A DNA stretch of 64,000 nucleotides from Pleomorphomonas sp. NRK KF1 (GCF_023721755.1 NZ_JAMDLH010000005.1:186001-250000), one strand, 5' to 3'; positions 17,796 to 26,296 are shown, counted from the first letter of the stretch. Notes: a model not told the origin generated them from the sequence alone. Translations and numbers: made by a program.

Positions 17796-17845
17796 ACCAG
17801 TCAGCAACCAGTTTGGACTAAAGGCCTATAATTTGCTCAACTGGT
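17796..17845. promoter_or_regulatory. Candidate GntR operator: ACCAGT half-sites
   Basis: ACCAGT occurs at 17796-17801 and 17807-17812, 11 bp apart, and its complement ACTGGT at 17840-17845. ACTGGT is the half-site of NagR/DasR-type amino-sugar regulators of the GntR/HutC family (established for that family). The sites lie between the HutC-type regulator gene and nanEK and could control the operon. Confidence 0.5.
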
Positions 17846-17861
17846 ATCAAAGTGATCACAT

Positions 17862-18629
17862 TCAATCCTGAGCGCGCAGCTCAACCAAAAAGTCGTAGCG
17901 CTCCCCGCAATAATAGGTGCGCGTGAACTCCACGGGGGTGCCGTCGGCCGTGAAGCAGCGACGCTCGGCAACCAGTAACGGCGCGCCGATCTCCAGGTGG
18001 AGCAGGCGCCCGTCCTCGATACCAGCCACAGCGGCGCGCAGCCGCTGCAAGGCCCTGACAGGCCGACGGTTTCGCTCGGCCAGCACGTCGTAGAGCGAAC
18101 CCGTGACAACCTCCGGGTCGTCCAGCACGTCGGCCGGCACCACGGCGTGTTCGATGGCCATCGGCATGCCGTCGCCGGTTCTGAGGCGCTTCAGGCGGCA
18201 GACGCGGGCACCCACCGACAGATGAAGCGCCATGATCTCGGCCGGCGAGGCGGGGCCGACTTCCCGGCTGATCCACGTCATACCCGGTTCGATGCCGCGC
18301 GAGCGCATGTCCTCGGAAAAGGACGTGAGGGCGGACAGCGGCTTCTCGACTCGCTCGGCCACGGCGGTACGCGCGCCGTGGCGGCGAATCAGCACGCCGT
18401 CGCCGACCAGCGTCTCGATGGCCTTTCGCACCGACGTGCGGGAGACGTCGATCGCCTCCGCGAAGTCTCGTTCCCCAGGGAGAACGTCGCCAGTCCCGAG
18501 CACCCCTTCGGTAATCGCCTGTCTGAGCGCCGACGCGAGGTCACGATAGATGACGCCACTCGAATGCCGGTCGAGAGCGCCGCGAAGAAACTGGATGAGG
18601 GGCATTTGGCTGAGCGCGAAGTCGGACAT
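17862..18629 (-). CDS. GntR family regulator, HutC subfamily (UTRA domain)
   Basis: A 255-residue repressor-type protein. The N-terminal winged helix (about 20-90) has the GntR pattern IYRDLASALRQAI ... GDVLPGERDFAEAIDVSRTSVRKAIETLVGDGVLIRRHG. The C-terminal UTRA ligand domain (about 105-250) ends with TRTYYCGERYDF, typical of HutC/NagR proteins, which sense amino-sugar phosphates. The frame is open further upstream, but the ATG at 18629 (MSDFALSQMPL) is the usual opening. It lies head-on with the nanEK operon on the same strand, and ACCAGT-type half-sites lie between them. It probably represses the operon until the sugar phosphate appears. Confidence 0.9.
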   Translation of the reverse strand: MSDFALSQMPLIQFLRGALDRHSSGVIYRDLASALRQAITEGVLGTGDVLPGERDFAEAIDVSRTSVRKAIETLVGDGVLIRRHGARTAVAERVEKPLSALTSFSEDMRSRGIEPGMTWISREVGPASPAEIMALHLSVGARVCRLKRLRTGDGMPMAIEHAVVPADVLDDPEVVTGSLYDVLAERNRRPVRALQRLRAAVAGIEDGRLLHLEIGAPLLVAERRCFTADGTPVEFTRTYYCGERYDFLVELRAQD

Positions 18630-18778
18630 TGGCCTGCGGAGCGATCTTGAGTTGTGCGTCCGATGTATCAGGTCGGTTCCGAAAGAGAAACACGGCGAGA
18701 GGTCACGATGGCGGCGCGTTCCCGCCCAACAATCGCCACCGGCTGCCGGCACCATCCGGAAACGCGAAAAAAGGAAGT

Positions 18779-18864
18779 TGGTGCCCCAGGCCGGACTCGA
18801 ACCAGCACGTTCTCGCGAACAACAGATTTTGAGTCTGCCGCGTCTACCATTTCGCCACTGGGGC
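18779..18864 (-). tRNA. tRNA-Leu (anticodon CAA)
   Basis: A full cloverleaf is on the minus strand: acceptor arms GCCCCAG and CTGGGGC, D-arm with GGTAGACGC, anticodon stem CAGA/TCTG with loop CTCAAAA (anticodon CAA, reading UUG), a long variable arm (GTTCGCGAGAACG, typical of class II tRNA), and the T-arm GGTTCGAGTCC. The encoded CCA is at 18779-18781. It has its own promoter upstream. Confidence 0.95.
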
Positions 18865-18875
18865 AGCGGAGGCGG

Positions 18876-18903
18876 ACTATACCGGTCGGCGTTCAGCCGT
18901 CAA
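18876..18903 (-). promoter_or_regulatory. Promoter of tRNA-Leu
   Basis: On the minus strand, -35 TTGACG (18903-18898) and -10 TATAGT (18881-18876) are separated by 16 bp. The -10 box ends 11 bp before the mature tRNA 5' end. This is a good sigma-70-type promoter. Confidence 0.75.
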
Positions 18904-19018
18904 CGGTCGATCGGAAAAAGATCGCTTCCGAAAGAGCTTCGTAGGCTAAGCGCCGTGCTTAACAAGGCGGAAAGGTCCCGCGCTTACTGTAGTCATCTCA
19001 CTTGCCAGGAATCCGATC

Positions 19019-19549
19019 ATGCCCATGCGTTTGCCCCCAGCCTCTCCGTCCGCCACATCCGGCGGCGCCCAGGCGATCCTGGGCGGCCGTCGCCTCGTCG
19101 GGCACCTCATGGGACGGCGCACCGTGACCCAGTCGATCATTGGCGAAAGCGACTACCCGACGTCGGACGAAACCCGTCCGGTGGCTCTCGTCGTTGACGA
19201 CAGCCCGATCGCCCGCATGTTGATCGCCAGCATCCTGGAGTCCTTCGAGGTCGATGTGTACGAAGCGGGTGGCAGCGCCGAGGCGCAATCGGTCGTCGCC
19301 ACCTGCCGGCCGGATGTCGTCATCGTCGACTGGACGTTGCGCTCGGAAACCGCGACCGACGTCCTCGACGCTCTTGAGGCCCGCTTTAGCGGCGAACTGC
19401 CGCCGGTTGTCATGATCAGCGCCTCGGCGCGCATGCCGACCGAGCTTCGCGCCACCGCGACGCTTCGCAAACCCTTCACGCCGCGCGAACTCTACGCAGC
19501 GCTCGCCGCTGCCTTCTCGGGCAAGGGAAGCGGCGCCGCCGAGGCCTGA
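19019..19549 (+). CDS. Response regulator receiver-domain protein
   Basis: A 176-residue protein with a CheY-like receiver domain (about residues 55-170) and an N-terminal extension of about 50 residues without a known domain. The acidic pocket is seen in ALVVDDSPIARM, the phospho-acceptor Asp in VVIVDWTL and the conserved Lys in ATLRKPFTP. There is no output domain, so it probably works through protein contacts or as a phosphate sink. The ATG at 19019 follows CCAGGA by eight bases; starts further in are possible. No kinase is next to it. Confidence 0.83.
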   Translation: MPMRLPPASPSATSGGAQAILGGRRLVGHLMGRRTVTQSIIGESDYPTSDETRPVALVVDDSPIARMLIASILESFEVDVYEAGGSAEAQSVVATCRPDVVIVDWTLRSETATDVLDALEARFSGELPPVVMISASARMPTELRATATLRKPFTPRELYAALAAAFSGKGSGAAEA

Positions 19550-19573
19550 GCGGATCCGGCAGCGCCTTTGTCA

Positions 19574-20173
19574 TCACCTGATGGTCAGACCGACCGACGG
19601 CGCAAAGCCGCTTGTGGCGCCCATCAGCGTGCCACCGGCGGCGACAACGGGCGGATGGGCCAGGATCAGGCACCAGAACACCTTGTACTTGGAGTTCGGG
19701 TTGTAGGCGGTAGCGATGCCCATCAGGCTCATGTCCGGGTCCTTCATGCCGCGATCATGCGGCGGCGATTGCCGCCATCCCGAGAACGCCTCGGCCAACG
19801 TGTGATAGCCCGCCGCGACGTTTTCGCCGGCGTTGGAGAAAGGATAGCCATAGCTCTTGAGGCGCGTGCCGAGCAGGGAATGGCCGTCCACGTCGTGGCC
19901 CATCTTGTCGGCGGCCGCCATCTTCCTCGCATAGTCCTCGGCGATTCGGTTGAGACGCGGATCCAGCGTCAAAGGCGCGATGCCCGATTGCGCACGATAC
20001 TGATTGAGCATGGCCAGCGCCTTGGTCTCGTCGACCCGAGCCGTCGGCGAGGCAAGGTCCTCGTAGAAGGTCGGCTTGGGTGGCGGTGGCGGTGCACTCT
20101 GGCAGGCGGCAAGAAACAATGCCGCGCAAAGCGGCAGGAAGGCGAAGGCGCGTCCGGACACGGGAATCTCCAT
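19574..20173 (-). CDS. CAP (SCP/PR1-like) domain lipoprotein
   Basis: A 199-residue protein. A signal peptide ends in the lipobox LFLAAC (Cys near residue 24), so it is likely a lipoprotein. The CAP domain (about 50-185) shows MLNQYRAQSGIAPLTLDPRLNRIAEDYARKMAA, SNAGENVAAGY and WRQSPPHDRGM. The role of bacterial CAP proteins is poorly known; some bind lipids or act on cell-wall components. The ATG at 20173 gives a clean signal peptide, though the ribosome binding site is weak. A TTAACCAT motif (minus strand) lies about 60 bp upstream at 20238-20231. Confidence 0.87.
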   Translation of the reverse strand: MEIPVSGRAFAFLPLCAALFLAACQSAPPPPPKPTFYEDLASPTARVDETKALAMLNQYRAQSGIAPLTLDPRLNRIAEDYARKMAAADKMGHDVDGHSLLGTRLKSYGYPFSNAGENVAAGYHTLAEAFSGWRQSPPHDRGMKDPDMSLMGIATAYNPNSKYKVFWCLILAHPPVVAAGGTLMGATSGFAPSVGLTIR

Positions 20174-20348
20174 GAAGGCTCGATCGGCAAACCGATCGGC
20201 AGGTGGATTTGCCAGCAAGAACACGAACGGATGGTTAAATTTCGGCAAGCCCTGGACATCGCGCAAGAGGCTGAATGGCTCTCGCCTTCGCCGTTGCCGG
20301 CATGCTAGGCTGACATTTCTCCGCAATTGTCCGTAGAGAGGTCAACCC

Positions 20349-21515
20349 TTGTCCGCCCTTGAAGAGATTGCCGCCATCGCCGGCGAAGCCGTGCTCTGGC
20401 GTCGCGATCTGCATCGCCGTCCCGAACTGCTCTACGCTCTCGACGAGACCTCCGCCTTTGTTGCCGGAAAGCTCGGCGCTTTCGGCCTCGACGAGGTCGT
20501 GACCGGCGTCGGAGGCTGCGGGGTCGTCGGCGTGCTCCGGGGGCGGCCGGGCAACCGGGCCGTGGCCCTGCGCGCCGACATGGACGCCTTGCCGATCGAG
20601 GAAATCACAGGGGCTCCCTGGGCCTCCCAGACGCCCGGGACCATGCATGCCTGCGGCCACGACGGCCATACGGCGACCCTCCTCGCCGCCGCACGCCATC
20701 TCGCGGCCGATCGCGATTTTACCGGCACGGTCGTTTTCGTGTTCCAGCCGGCCGAAGAGGGTGGCGCCGGAGCCCGGGCGATGATCGAGGATGGCCTGTT
20801 CCAACGGTTCCCAGTGGACGAGATCTACGGAATCCACAACCTGCCAGGACTGCCGGTGGGCCGCTTCGCCGTACGCCCCGGCGCCATCATGGCCTCCACC
20901 GACCGCTTCTACATTGATATCCTCGGTCGGGGCGGACACGCCGCCCGCCCGCACGAGACCATCGACCCCATTCTGGTGGGCGCCCAGATGGTCACGGCCC
21001 TCCAGTCGATCGTGGCGCGCAACACCGATCCGCTCGCCTCGGGCGTCGTCTCGGTGACGACGTTCCATGCCGGCAACACCGACAACGTCATTCCGCAGAC
21101 CGCTCGCCTGTCGGGAACGGTCCGCGCGCTTGATGAGAAGGTTCGCGCGGACCTCGAGGCGTCGGTCGGCCGCATCGCAACGGCCGTCGCTTCGACGTTC
21201 GGCGCCGAAGCACGCGTCGCCTACGAGCGCGGTTATCCGGTGACCGTAAACCACGTGGCGCCCGCAGGACGGGTTGGCGATGTCGTCGAAGGCCTCTTCG
21301 GCAGCAAGGCCATCAACCGGACCGGGGCGCCGTTGATGGCGGCGGAAGACTTCTCCTACTACCTCGAGCGCGTACCCGGCGCCTACTTCTTCATGGGTAA
21401 CGGTCCTTCGGCCGGCCTCCACCACCCCGCCTACGATTTCGCGGACGACGCCATCGCTCCGGGCGCTGCCGTCTGGGCCGCCTTGGCCAAGGCAAGCCTT
21501 GCCGCCGCGACGTGA
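20349..21515 (+). CDS. M20-family amidohydrolase (hippurate hydrolase-like)
   Basis: A 388-residue zinc-dependent M20 peptidase/amidohydrolase. Metal-ligand regions are visible: RADMDALPIEE, CGHDGHTATLLAAA, QPAEEGGAGARAMI, and PLMAAEDFSYY near the C-terminus. The small dimerisation domain is about residues 185-295. Relatives cut N-acyl amino acids, hippurate or indole-acetyl amino acids; the substrate here is unknown. The start is TTG at 20349, with AGAGAGG seven to ten bases before it. There is no signal peptide. Confidence 0.9.
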   Translation: MSALEEIAAIAGEAVLWRRDLHRRPELLYALDETSAFVAGKLGAFGLDEVVTGVGGCGVVGVLRGRPGNRAVALRADMDALPIEEITGAPWASQTPGTMHACGHDGHTATLLAAARHLAADRDFTGTVVFVFQPAEEGGAGARAMIEDGLFQRFPVDEIYGIHNLPGLPVGRFAVRPGAIMASTDRFYIDILGRGGHAARPHETIDPILVGAQMVTALQSIVARNTDPLASGVVSVTTFHAGNTDNVIPQTARLSGTVRALDEKVRADLEASVGRIATAVASTFGAEARVAYERGYPVTVNHVAPAGRVGDVVEGLFGSKAINRTGAPLMAAEDFSYYLERVPGAYFFMGNGPSAGLHHPAYDFADDAIAPGAAVWAALAKASLAAAT

Positions 21516-21595
21516 TCCGATCACCGCTTAATGCTTTGGGAACGACCGCCTTCTAGGCTGTCCGAGCGGTCGATGCGGACCGCCCGGAGGGCATG

Positions 21596-22105
21596 ATGCT
21601 CCGTCTCCTGTGGTTGGTATTGGCGGCAACGGTGGTGATCGGATTCTTCGCGCCCGAGCTGCAGCGACTTGCAACTTTGCCGGAAGCCAAGGACACCCCC
21701 GCGCCGGCCGCCAAACCGAAGCCCGCCCTCCCGTTCGGCAGGGTCGAAATCGCCGCCGACGGTCGCGGCCACTTCGTCTTTACCGGTCGCGTCAACGGCC
21801 GGCCACTGTCCATGCTGGCCGACACCGGGGCGACCCTGGTGGCCCTGCGCGCGTCCGACGCCCGAACCGCCGGCCTGATTGTTCTTCCCGGCGACTATAC
21901 GGCGAAGGTGTCAACCGCCGGCGGCGTTGCCGAGGCCGCCCGTGTCCGCCTTCGCGAGATCGAAGTCGGCGATATCAGGGTGAGCAATGTCGATGCCTTG
22001 GTCCTGTCCGATGAGCAACTCGCCACCAATCTCTTGGGAATGAGCTTCCTCAGCCGCCTCAAGGCCTTCTCAATCGAGAACGGACGCCTTGTCCTCAGCC
22101 AGTAA
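21596..22105 (+). CDS. Retropepsin-like aspartic protease (TIGR02281-type)
   Basis: A 169-residue protein with an N-terminal membrane segment (about 1-18) and a single retropepsin-like domain. The catalytic motif is MLADTGATLVALR (DTGA, near residue 82), with the downstream LLGMSFLSRL typical of bacterial clan AA proteases of Rhizobiales. It would act as a dimer at the outer face of the inner membrane. The second of two adjacent ATGs (21596) is preferred because GGAGG lies six bases before it; 21593 is the alternative. Confidence 0.87.
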   Translation: MLRLLWLVLAATVVIGFFAPELQRLATLPEAKDTPAPAAKPKPALPFGRVEIAADGRGHFVFTGRVNGRPLSMLADTGATLVALRASDARTAGLIVLPGDYTAKVSTAGGVAEAARVRLREIEVGDIRVSNVDALVLSDEQLATNLLGMSFLSRLKAFSIENGRLVLSQ

Positions 22106-22166
22106 ACGCCTCGCCACCTTGCAGCCAAGAGGGCGCAAGACATTCCGGCGAAGATGCGGCGGAAAC

Positions 22167-23795
22167 CTACTCGGCGGTCTTCGACTTCATCGCCGTCTGC
22201 ATGCGCTCGGCCGCACCGCGCAGGGTAATCCTGACGAGAACGGTCCCGCTCTCATCCTTCTCCACGCCAGAGAGCTGGCCGTCGACGCGGGCTACGGCGG
22301 CCTTGAGGGCGGCGAGCGCCAGGTTGCTGTCGGCCGCGCAAGCCCCCTTGGCCCCAGCGGCGGCGCGCACCTGCACCTGCAGGCCGGCGGTCTCGAAGTC
22401 GATGCCCCTCAGGTCGATCTTCATGTCGACCGGCAGGGTGCCAAGCTCCGTATAGGCGGCAAAGGCGGCAAAACGCACCACGGATCGAAGGTTGTCCTTG
22501 CCGCCGGCAAGCTCCGGATCCTCGCCCTCGACCTCGAAGAGCTGCACGGCCCCGGCTTCCTTGGCCGCATCGAGCCATTCGCGCACGAAGTCGGCGACCT
22601 GCACGTGCTCGCGCTCCTTCTTGCCGCCTCCCATCAACGCGAGGCAGGCTTCCAGCATCTGCTTGTACTCGAAGACCCGCACGGTGGATCGGGTTACTTC
22701 ATCCATGCCGGACTTGAGCGCGGCCTCCGCCGCGATGCGTGCGCCGTAGATCGCGCTGATGTCGACGCCGACAAGAACGTTGACCGGCGCCCGCGTTTCC
22801 GCGCCAAGCACCAGTGAAGCCATCAGCGCCTGCTTCGGCCCGTTCGGCGTCGGAAACTCCACGGCCCGGATACCGCTCTTGTAGGTTTCGACGTAGGCCT
22901 TGAGGCCGAGACGCGCCCCACTCGTCACGTCGCGGAGCATCAGCGGCGACACCTCGTTGGTTCGAAGAATATCACGGCCGAACAGGCGGGCGCAGGACGG
23001 GTTGGCGAAGAAGGGGTGTCCATCGGTGTTGATCTGCAACACCGCGAAGGGGGAGGACTCGATGATGGTATCGGCAACCATGACGCGCGTCCGCCAAACG
23101 TCCGCTAGCATCGAACGAAGACACTCGAAGGCGAAGGTCAGCTTGCCGACCTCGCCACCCCAAGACCGAAGCGGTTGGCCGCGATCGGCCGAGGCGGGAT
23201 CATGCAGCATGGCCTCGACACCCGCCCGAACCCGACGCAAAGGCCACCACACCATCATCAACATGACAAGCTCGGTGACGCCGGCCGCCGCCATTCCGCC
23301 CCCGAGCGCAATCGTGACCGCCCGTTCGTCGCGGACCGTCTCGAGGCTGGTGATTTCTCCGACGTCCACCCTCAGGAAGATGTGAAAGGGTGTCTGCGAT
23401 GCCTCCGGCGGATAGTAGAAGTCGGCCTTGGCGCTACCGGCCGGGCGGAACACGGTACGCCCCGTGCGCATGACGGCGTTGAAAGTCGCCTCGACGCGCT
23501 CACCGAACACCTGTTGTTCATGCCCGGAGCCATCGTAGAGCCCGCCGCCACGAATGGCGCCGATCACCACCAACCGCTCGGCAACTCGGGTGATCTCGTC
23601 GGCCTTGCTCTGGAAGCGAGGATCGATTGCCGCGGACAGGATCTTGCCCACATCGGCATAGCGTCGTTCGAGATACCGTTCGTCGTCGTGGTCGCGCACG
23701 ACGCTGGTAATCGAAAGAAGAGCGGCGACCACCGCGCCGAATGCCAGTATCGACGGCCTGAGGATCGTGGAGATGTGGAAAGCCGCTGATGCCAC
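22167..23795 (-). CDS. Membrane sensor protein with PAS domain, degenerate kinase-like C-terminus
   Basis: A 542-residue protein with two membrane segments (about 12-32 and 160-185) around a periplasmic domain of about 130 residues. It continues with a PAS-like domain (about 245-355; IIESSPFAVLQINTDGHPFFANPSCARLFGRDI) and a C-terminal region (about 380-540). That region follows the layout of a histidine kinase dimerisation helix plus ATPase domain, but I see no phospho-acceptor His and no N, G1 or G2 boxes. It may be an inactive relay or scaffold. The start is GTG at 23795. No response regulator is adjacent. Confidence 0.6.
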   Translation of the reverse strand: MASAAFHISTILRPSILAFGAVVAALLSITSVVRDHDDERYLERRYADVGKILSAAIDPRFQSKADEITRVAERLVVIGAIRGGGLYDGSGHEQQVFGERVEATFNAVMRTGRTVFRPAGSAKADFYYPPEASQTPFHIFLRVDVGEITSLETVRDERAVTIALGGGMAAAGVTELVMLMMVWWPLRRVRAGVEAMLHDPASADRGQPLRSWGGEVGKLTFAFECLRSMLADVWRTRVMVADTIIESSPFAVLQINTDGHPFFANPSCARLFGRDILRTNEVSPLMLRDVTSGARLGLKAYVETYKSGIRAVEFPTPNGPKQALMASLVLGAETRAPVNVLVGVDISAIYGARIAAEAALKSGMDEVTRSTVRVFEYKQMLEACLALMGGGKKEREHVQVADFVREWLDAAKEAGAVQLFEVEGEDPELAGGKDNLRSVVRFAAFAAYTELGTLPVDMKIDLRGIDFETAGLQVQVRAAAGAKGACAADSNLALAALKAAVARVDGQLSGVEKDESGTVLVRITLRGAAERMQTAMKSKTAE

Positions 23796-23921
23796 AGGAT
23801 GTGTTCTCTTGAGGAAAGGCTCCAGATCGCAGTTTCTCGATCCTACCAGCCCCGTGTTGCCGGCTCGTTAACTGCCATATCGCCGGCAGTTGCCGGGTAA
23901 AGCTGCCACGGCAAGCGACGC

Positions 23922-24509
23922 CTAACCGGTAAAGGTGATCGTGTTTCCCTGGCGTGGCTTCAGAAAGAACACGTGCTCGAGATTATAGACGGTACTGCCC
24001 GTGATGCTCTTCATGACGTTGGCGAAGGGCGAGGTGAAGGCGTAGGTGACCCGCCCCACGACGACCTCGTCGCCGACCGTTGCAATGGTATCGGGAACCG
24101 CGAGCCCGGCGGGCGGAGCCACATTGACCGTCGCGGCCGTATCGTGGCGCGCCTTCGACCATGCGACCTTCTGTCCCGACGAGGTAATGTCGACAACGAC
24201 CAGAACGACCTTCGCCACGGAGGCGTCGTAGGGCTCGATAATGGCTGTTGTCGCGTCGAATATGTTGTTCATCATCGCCGAGCTGATCGAGCTCTGCTGG
24301 GCGACGAGATCGGATATGGTGCTGGCCGCCCGGCTGACCTTGCGATCGACGATCAGCGCCGTCGTCACCTCGCCGCAACCGGCATAGATGATCAGCATCA
24401 GCGGCAGGATCAGCGCGAACTCCACAGCCGACACGCCCCGACGCTCGACCGCGAAGCGCCCGACGAGCCGACCGAGCCGCACCCCGAGCTGGCCGAACCG
24501 CGCTACCAT
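23922..24509 (-). CDS. TadE/TadG-like minor pilin
   Basis: A 195-residue protein with the TadE-like signal AVEFALILPLMLIIYAGC (about 30-48), so it should be processed by a prepilin peptidase and exported. There is no von Willebrand domain, which full-length TadG usually has. The start ATG 24509 has CGGAG upstream, and the gene start overlaps the upstream pilin gene by seven bases. It belongs to the leftward half of the Tad pilus locus, and probably forms a minor pilin or pseudopilin of the Flp machine. Confidence 0.85.
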   Translation of the reverse strand: MVARFGQLGVRLGRLVGRFAVERRGVSAVEFALILPLMLIIYAGCGEVTTALIVDRKVSRAASTISDLVAQQSSISSAMMNNIFDATTAIIEPYDASVAKVVLVVVDITSSGQKVAWSKARHDTAATVNVAPPAGLAVPDTIATVGDEVVVGRVTYAFTSPFANVMKSITGSTVYNLEHVFFLKPRQGNTITFTG

Positions 24510-25075
24510 GGGAATGGCTCCGTCTGAAAGGCGACGACGGCGCCGAGCAACTGTTCGCCGTTCGCCAGCCTCGTGCTGCTGCGCGCCAGCATGTTGAACA
24601 GAACCGGCCAAGCGTAGAAGCTGCGGACCACGATGATCTCGTTCTTGTTGCCGTTGGTGTACTGCGTCGACGTTATGTTGCCATCCTCGTCAAGCGGACT
24701 GGTTGGCGCGTAGGACGTGAAGCTCGAATAGGATTGCACGTCGACGTAAAGGCGCGTCTCGCAATCGACGAGGTTGACCATGCCCTCGCAGACCTTGGTC
24801 TTGAACTGCTCCTGGGAAAGTGACTGCGCCTTGGCCTCGCCCGTCCGGATCAGGCGGGAAGCCGACACGGTGGCGGTGTCGAGCAACTGACCGACGAAGA
24901 ACATCAGCGCCATTTCGAGAATGGCGAACAGCAGCAGGAAGAACGGAATCGAGACGATGGCGAACTCCACCGCCACCGCGCCACGACGATCGGACAGAAG
25001 CCGCCCATGCGGAGACGCGCCATCTCCGGCCGTACCGGTGGGGCGATTACGATGGAAGGGCCAGATCCTGCGCAA
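24503..25075 (-). CDS. TadE-like minor pilin
   Basis: A 190-residue protein with a short basic leader and the motif GAVAVEFAIVSIPFFLLLFAI (about 33-53), typical of TadE pseudopilins, then an extracytoplasmic domain. The predicted start is TTG at 25075, preceded by GGGAGA with suitable spacing; no ATG in the frame fits. The stop overlaps the next gene by seven bases, so the two are co-translated. It lies 83 bp after the CpaC-like gene. Confidence 0.83.
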   Translation of the reverse strand: MRRIWPFHRNRPTGTAGDGASPHGRLLSDRRGAVAVEFAIVSIPFFLLLFAILEMALMFFVGQLLDTATVSASRLIRTGEAKAQSLSQEQFKTKVCEGMVNLVDCETRLYVDVQSYSSFTSYAPTSPLDEDGNITSTQYTNGNKNEIIVVRSFYAWPVLFNMLARSSTRLANGEQLLGAVVAFQTEPFPW

Positions 25076-25158
25076 TGAGGCTTCTCCCGCTGCGAATAGG
25101 CTCGCAAGAACGGAGTGTGCCCCCGAACACCTTACCAAGCAGTGTAACCGATCGTGAA

Positions 25159-25689
25159 CTATTGGCTGTTCGGCGCGGCGGGAACCGAGGCGCCCGAGGA
25201 GTTTCCGCTCGCACCGGTCGCCGTGGTGGTCGGGGCGCCGCTGCCCGAGCCATTGTGCTGGGCAACCTGCCCGAGAATGCCGCCGAAGTGTTGCGAGTCG
25301 TCGCCCGGCACGGCAGCCGGCTGGCAATCCGGCAAACAGCTCAGGGATTGCCGCTTGGCTCCCTTGTAGACGGTAACCAGATTCTCCGTCGCTGCAAGCA
25401 CGGCGAGCTGGACGTCGGTGATGGTCTCGCCCTGCTCGTCAAGAACGATGAGGTTGGTCTGGCCATAGGCTCGACCGGTGACGATCAGCGTCTGCGCATC
25501 CTGCAATGTCGCATCGGCGATCGCCGGGTTGCCGATCACGATCGTGCTCGCCGGGGCGGCGAGGCGATAGATCCGGGCCTGGTCGAGCTCGACCTTCACC
25601 ATGTCGGCGGCGCCGCTGGCGACGGGCGCGCCGACCGTTCCAATCACCACGGCCGCAAGAAGAGCCGAACGCACGAGCCTTGAGGACAT
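25159..25689 (-). CDS. Truncated CpaC-like pilus protein (N-terminal domain only)
   Basis: A 176-residue protein with a signal peptide (MSSRLVRSALLAAVVIGTVG, cleavage probably after ASGA). Next comes the pilus-formation N-terminal domain (about 30-105; VELDQARIYRLAAPASTIVIGNPAIADATLQD), the same fold as the start of CpaC at 27969, followed by a Gly/Ser/Thr-rich tail. It lacks the secretin domain. It may assist the secretin or the pilin. The ATG at 25689 has GGAG eight bases before it. It is divergent from the pilin gene. Confidence 0.78.
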   Translation of the reverse strand: MSSRLVRSALLAAVVIGTVGAPVASGAADMVKVELDQARIYRLAAPASTIVIGNPAIADATLQDAQTLIVTGRAYGQTNLIVLDEQGETITDVQLAVLAATENLVTVYKGAKRQSLSCLPDCQPAAVPGDDSQHFGGILGQVAQHNGSGSGAPTTTATGASGNSSGASVPAAPNSQ

Positions 25690-25931
25690 GGGACGCTCCG
25701 GTAACCATCTGTTCACCGAGATCATCCCGAAAGTTGGTAAACAAAGCGCCAACGCTATCGCACTTCTCGGCGTTTCGGACTGATGCAGCCCGGCGGAGTG
25801 CAGCGACCGTTTCAAAATGGACTTGTCGCTAGCCTTCGCGAAGCAACGAAAAGAAGCCTTTTCTGGACCTCCTTGGTATTTGCCGGCTCTCGACGCAAGG
25901 TAAATGAAGAGTTTTCTGCCCAGCAGTTCAG

Positions 25932-25945
25932 TTAACTTTAACCAT
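25932..25945. promoter_or_regulatory. CtrA-like half-site in the pilin intergenic region
   Basis: TTAAC at 25932-25936 and the perfect half-site TTAACCAT at 25938-25945 lie in the 409-bp gap between the CpaC-like gene and the pilin gene. No full TTAA-N7-TTAA is formed. A second TTAAC occurs near 25987. In Caulobacter the pilin gene is a CtrA target; the same is inferred here. The rest of the gap shows no gene. Confidence 0.45.
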
Positions 25946-26098
25946 CCAACGACTTCCACCGATAGAGGCGAGTTTCTACGATCACCTTAACTCACTGGAA
26001 ACAGCTGGCGGTCTAGATTGATCGCGGTTCAGACGGGTCAGGCGAAAATAGACCATCGAACCTGTGCTGTCAGATATGTGAGCTTAGGAGTACCTCAA

Positions 26099-26296
26099 AT
26101 GAAGGCTCTCGTTTCGCGTTTCCTTAAGGACGAGTCCGGCGCCACCGCCATCGAATACGGCCTGATCGCCTCGCTGATCGCCGTTGCCATCATCACCGCC
26201 GCCACCACGCTCGGCACTAACATCAGCGCCACGTTCAATAAAATCACCACCGAGCTCAACAAGTCGGGGACGACTGGCACCGGCACCGGCACATAA
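26099..26296 (+). CDS. pilA: Flp/PilA family type IVb pilin
   Basis: A 65-residue pilin, the major subunit of the Flp pilus. The leader ends at the cleavage site DESG/ATAIEYGLIA, the Flp signature with Glu-Tyr at mature positions 5-6, followed by one hydrophobic helix and a Gly/Thr-rich tail. The ATG at 26099 has TTAGGAG ten bases upstream; the open frame reaches further left but makes no leader sense. It has its own strong terminator and a separate transcript from the assembly genes. Confidence 0.93.
   Translation: MKALVSRFLKDESGATAIEYGLIASLIAVAIITAATTLGTNISATFNKITTELNKSGTTGTGTGT

Noticed and set aside
18629-18755. Longer N-terminus for the GntR-type regulator
   Set aside because: The added residues have no pattern and the ATG at 18629 gives the usual regulator length.
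18779-18864. Integration hot spot at the tRNA gene
   Set aside because: No integrase, no direct repeat of the tRNA 3' end and no composition change were seen beside it.
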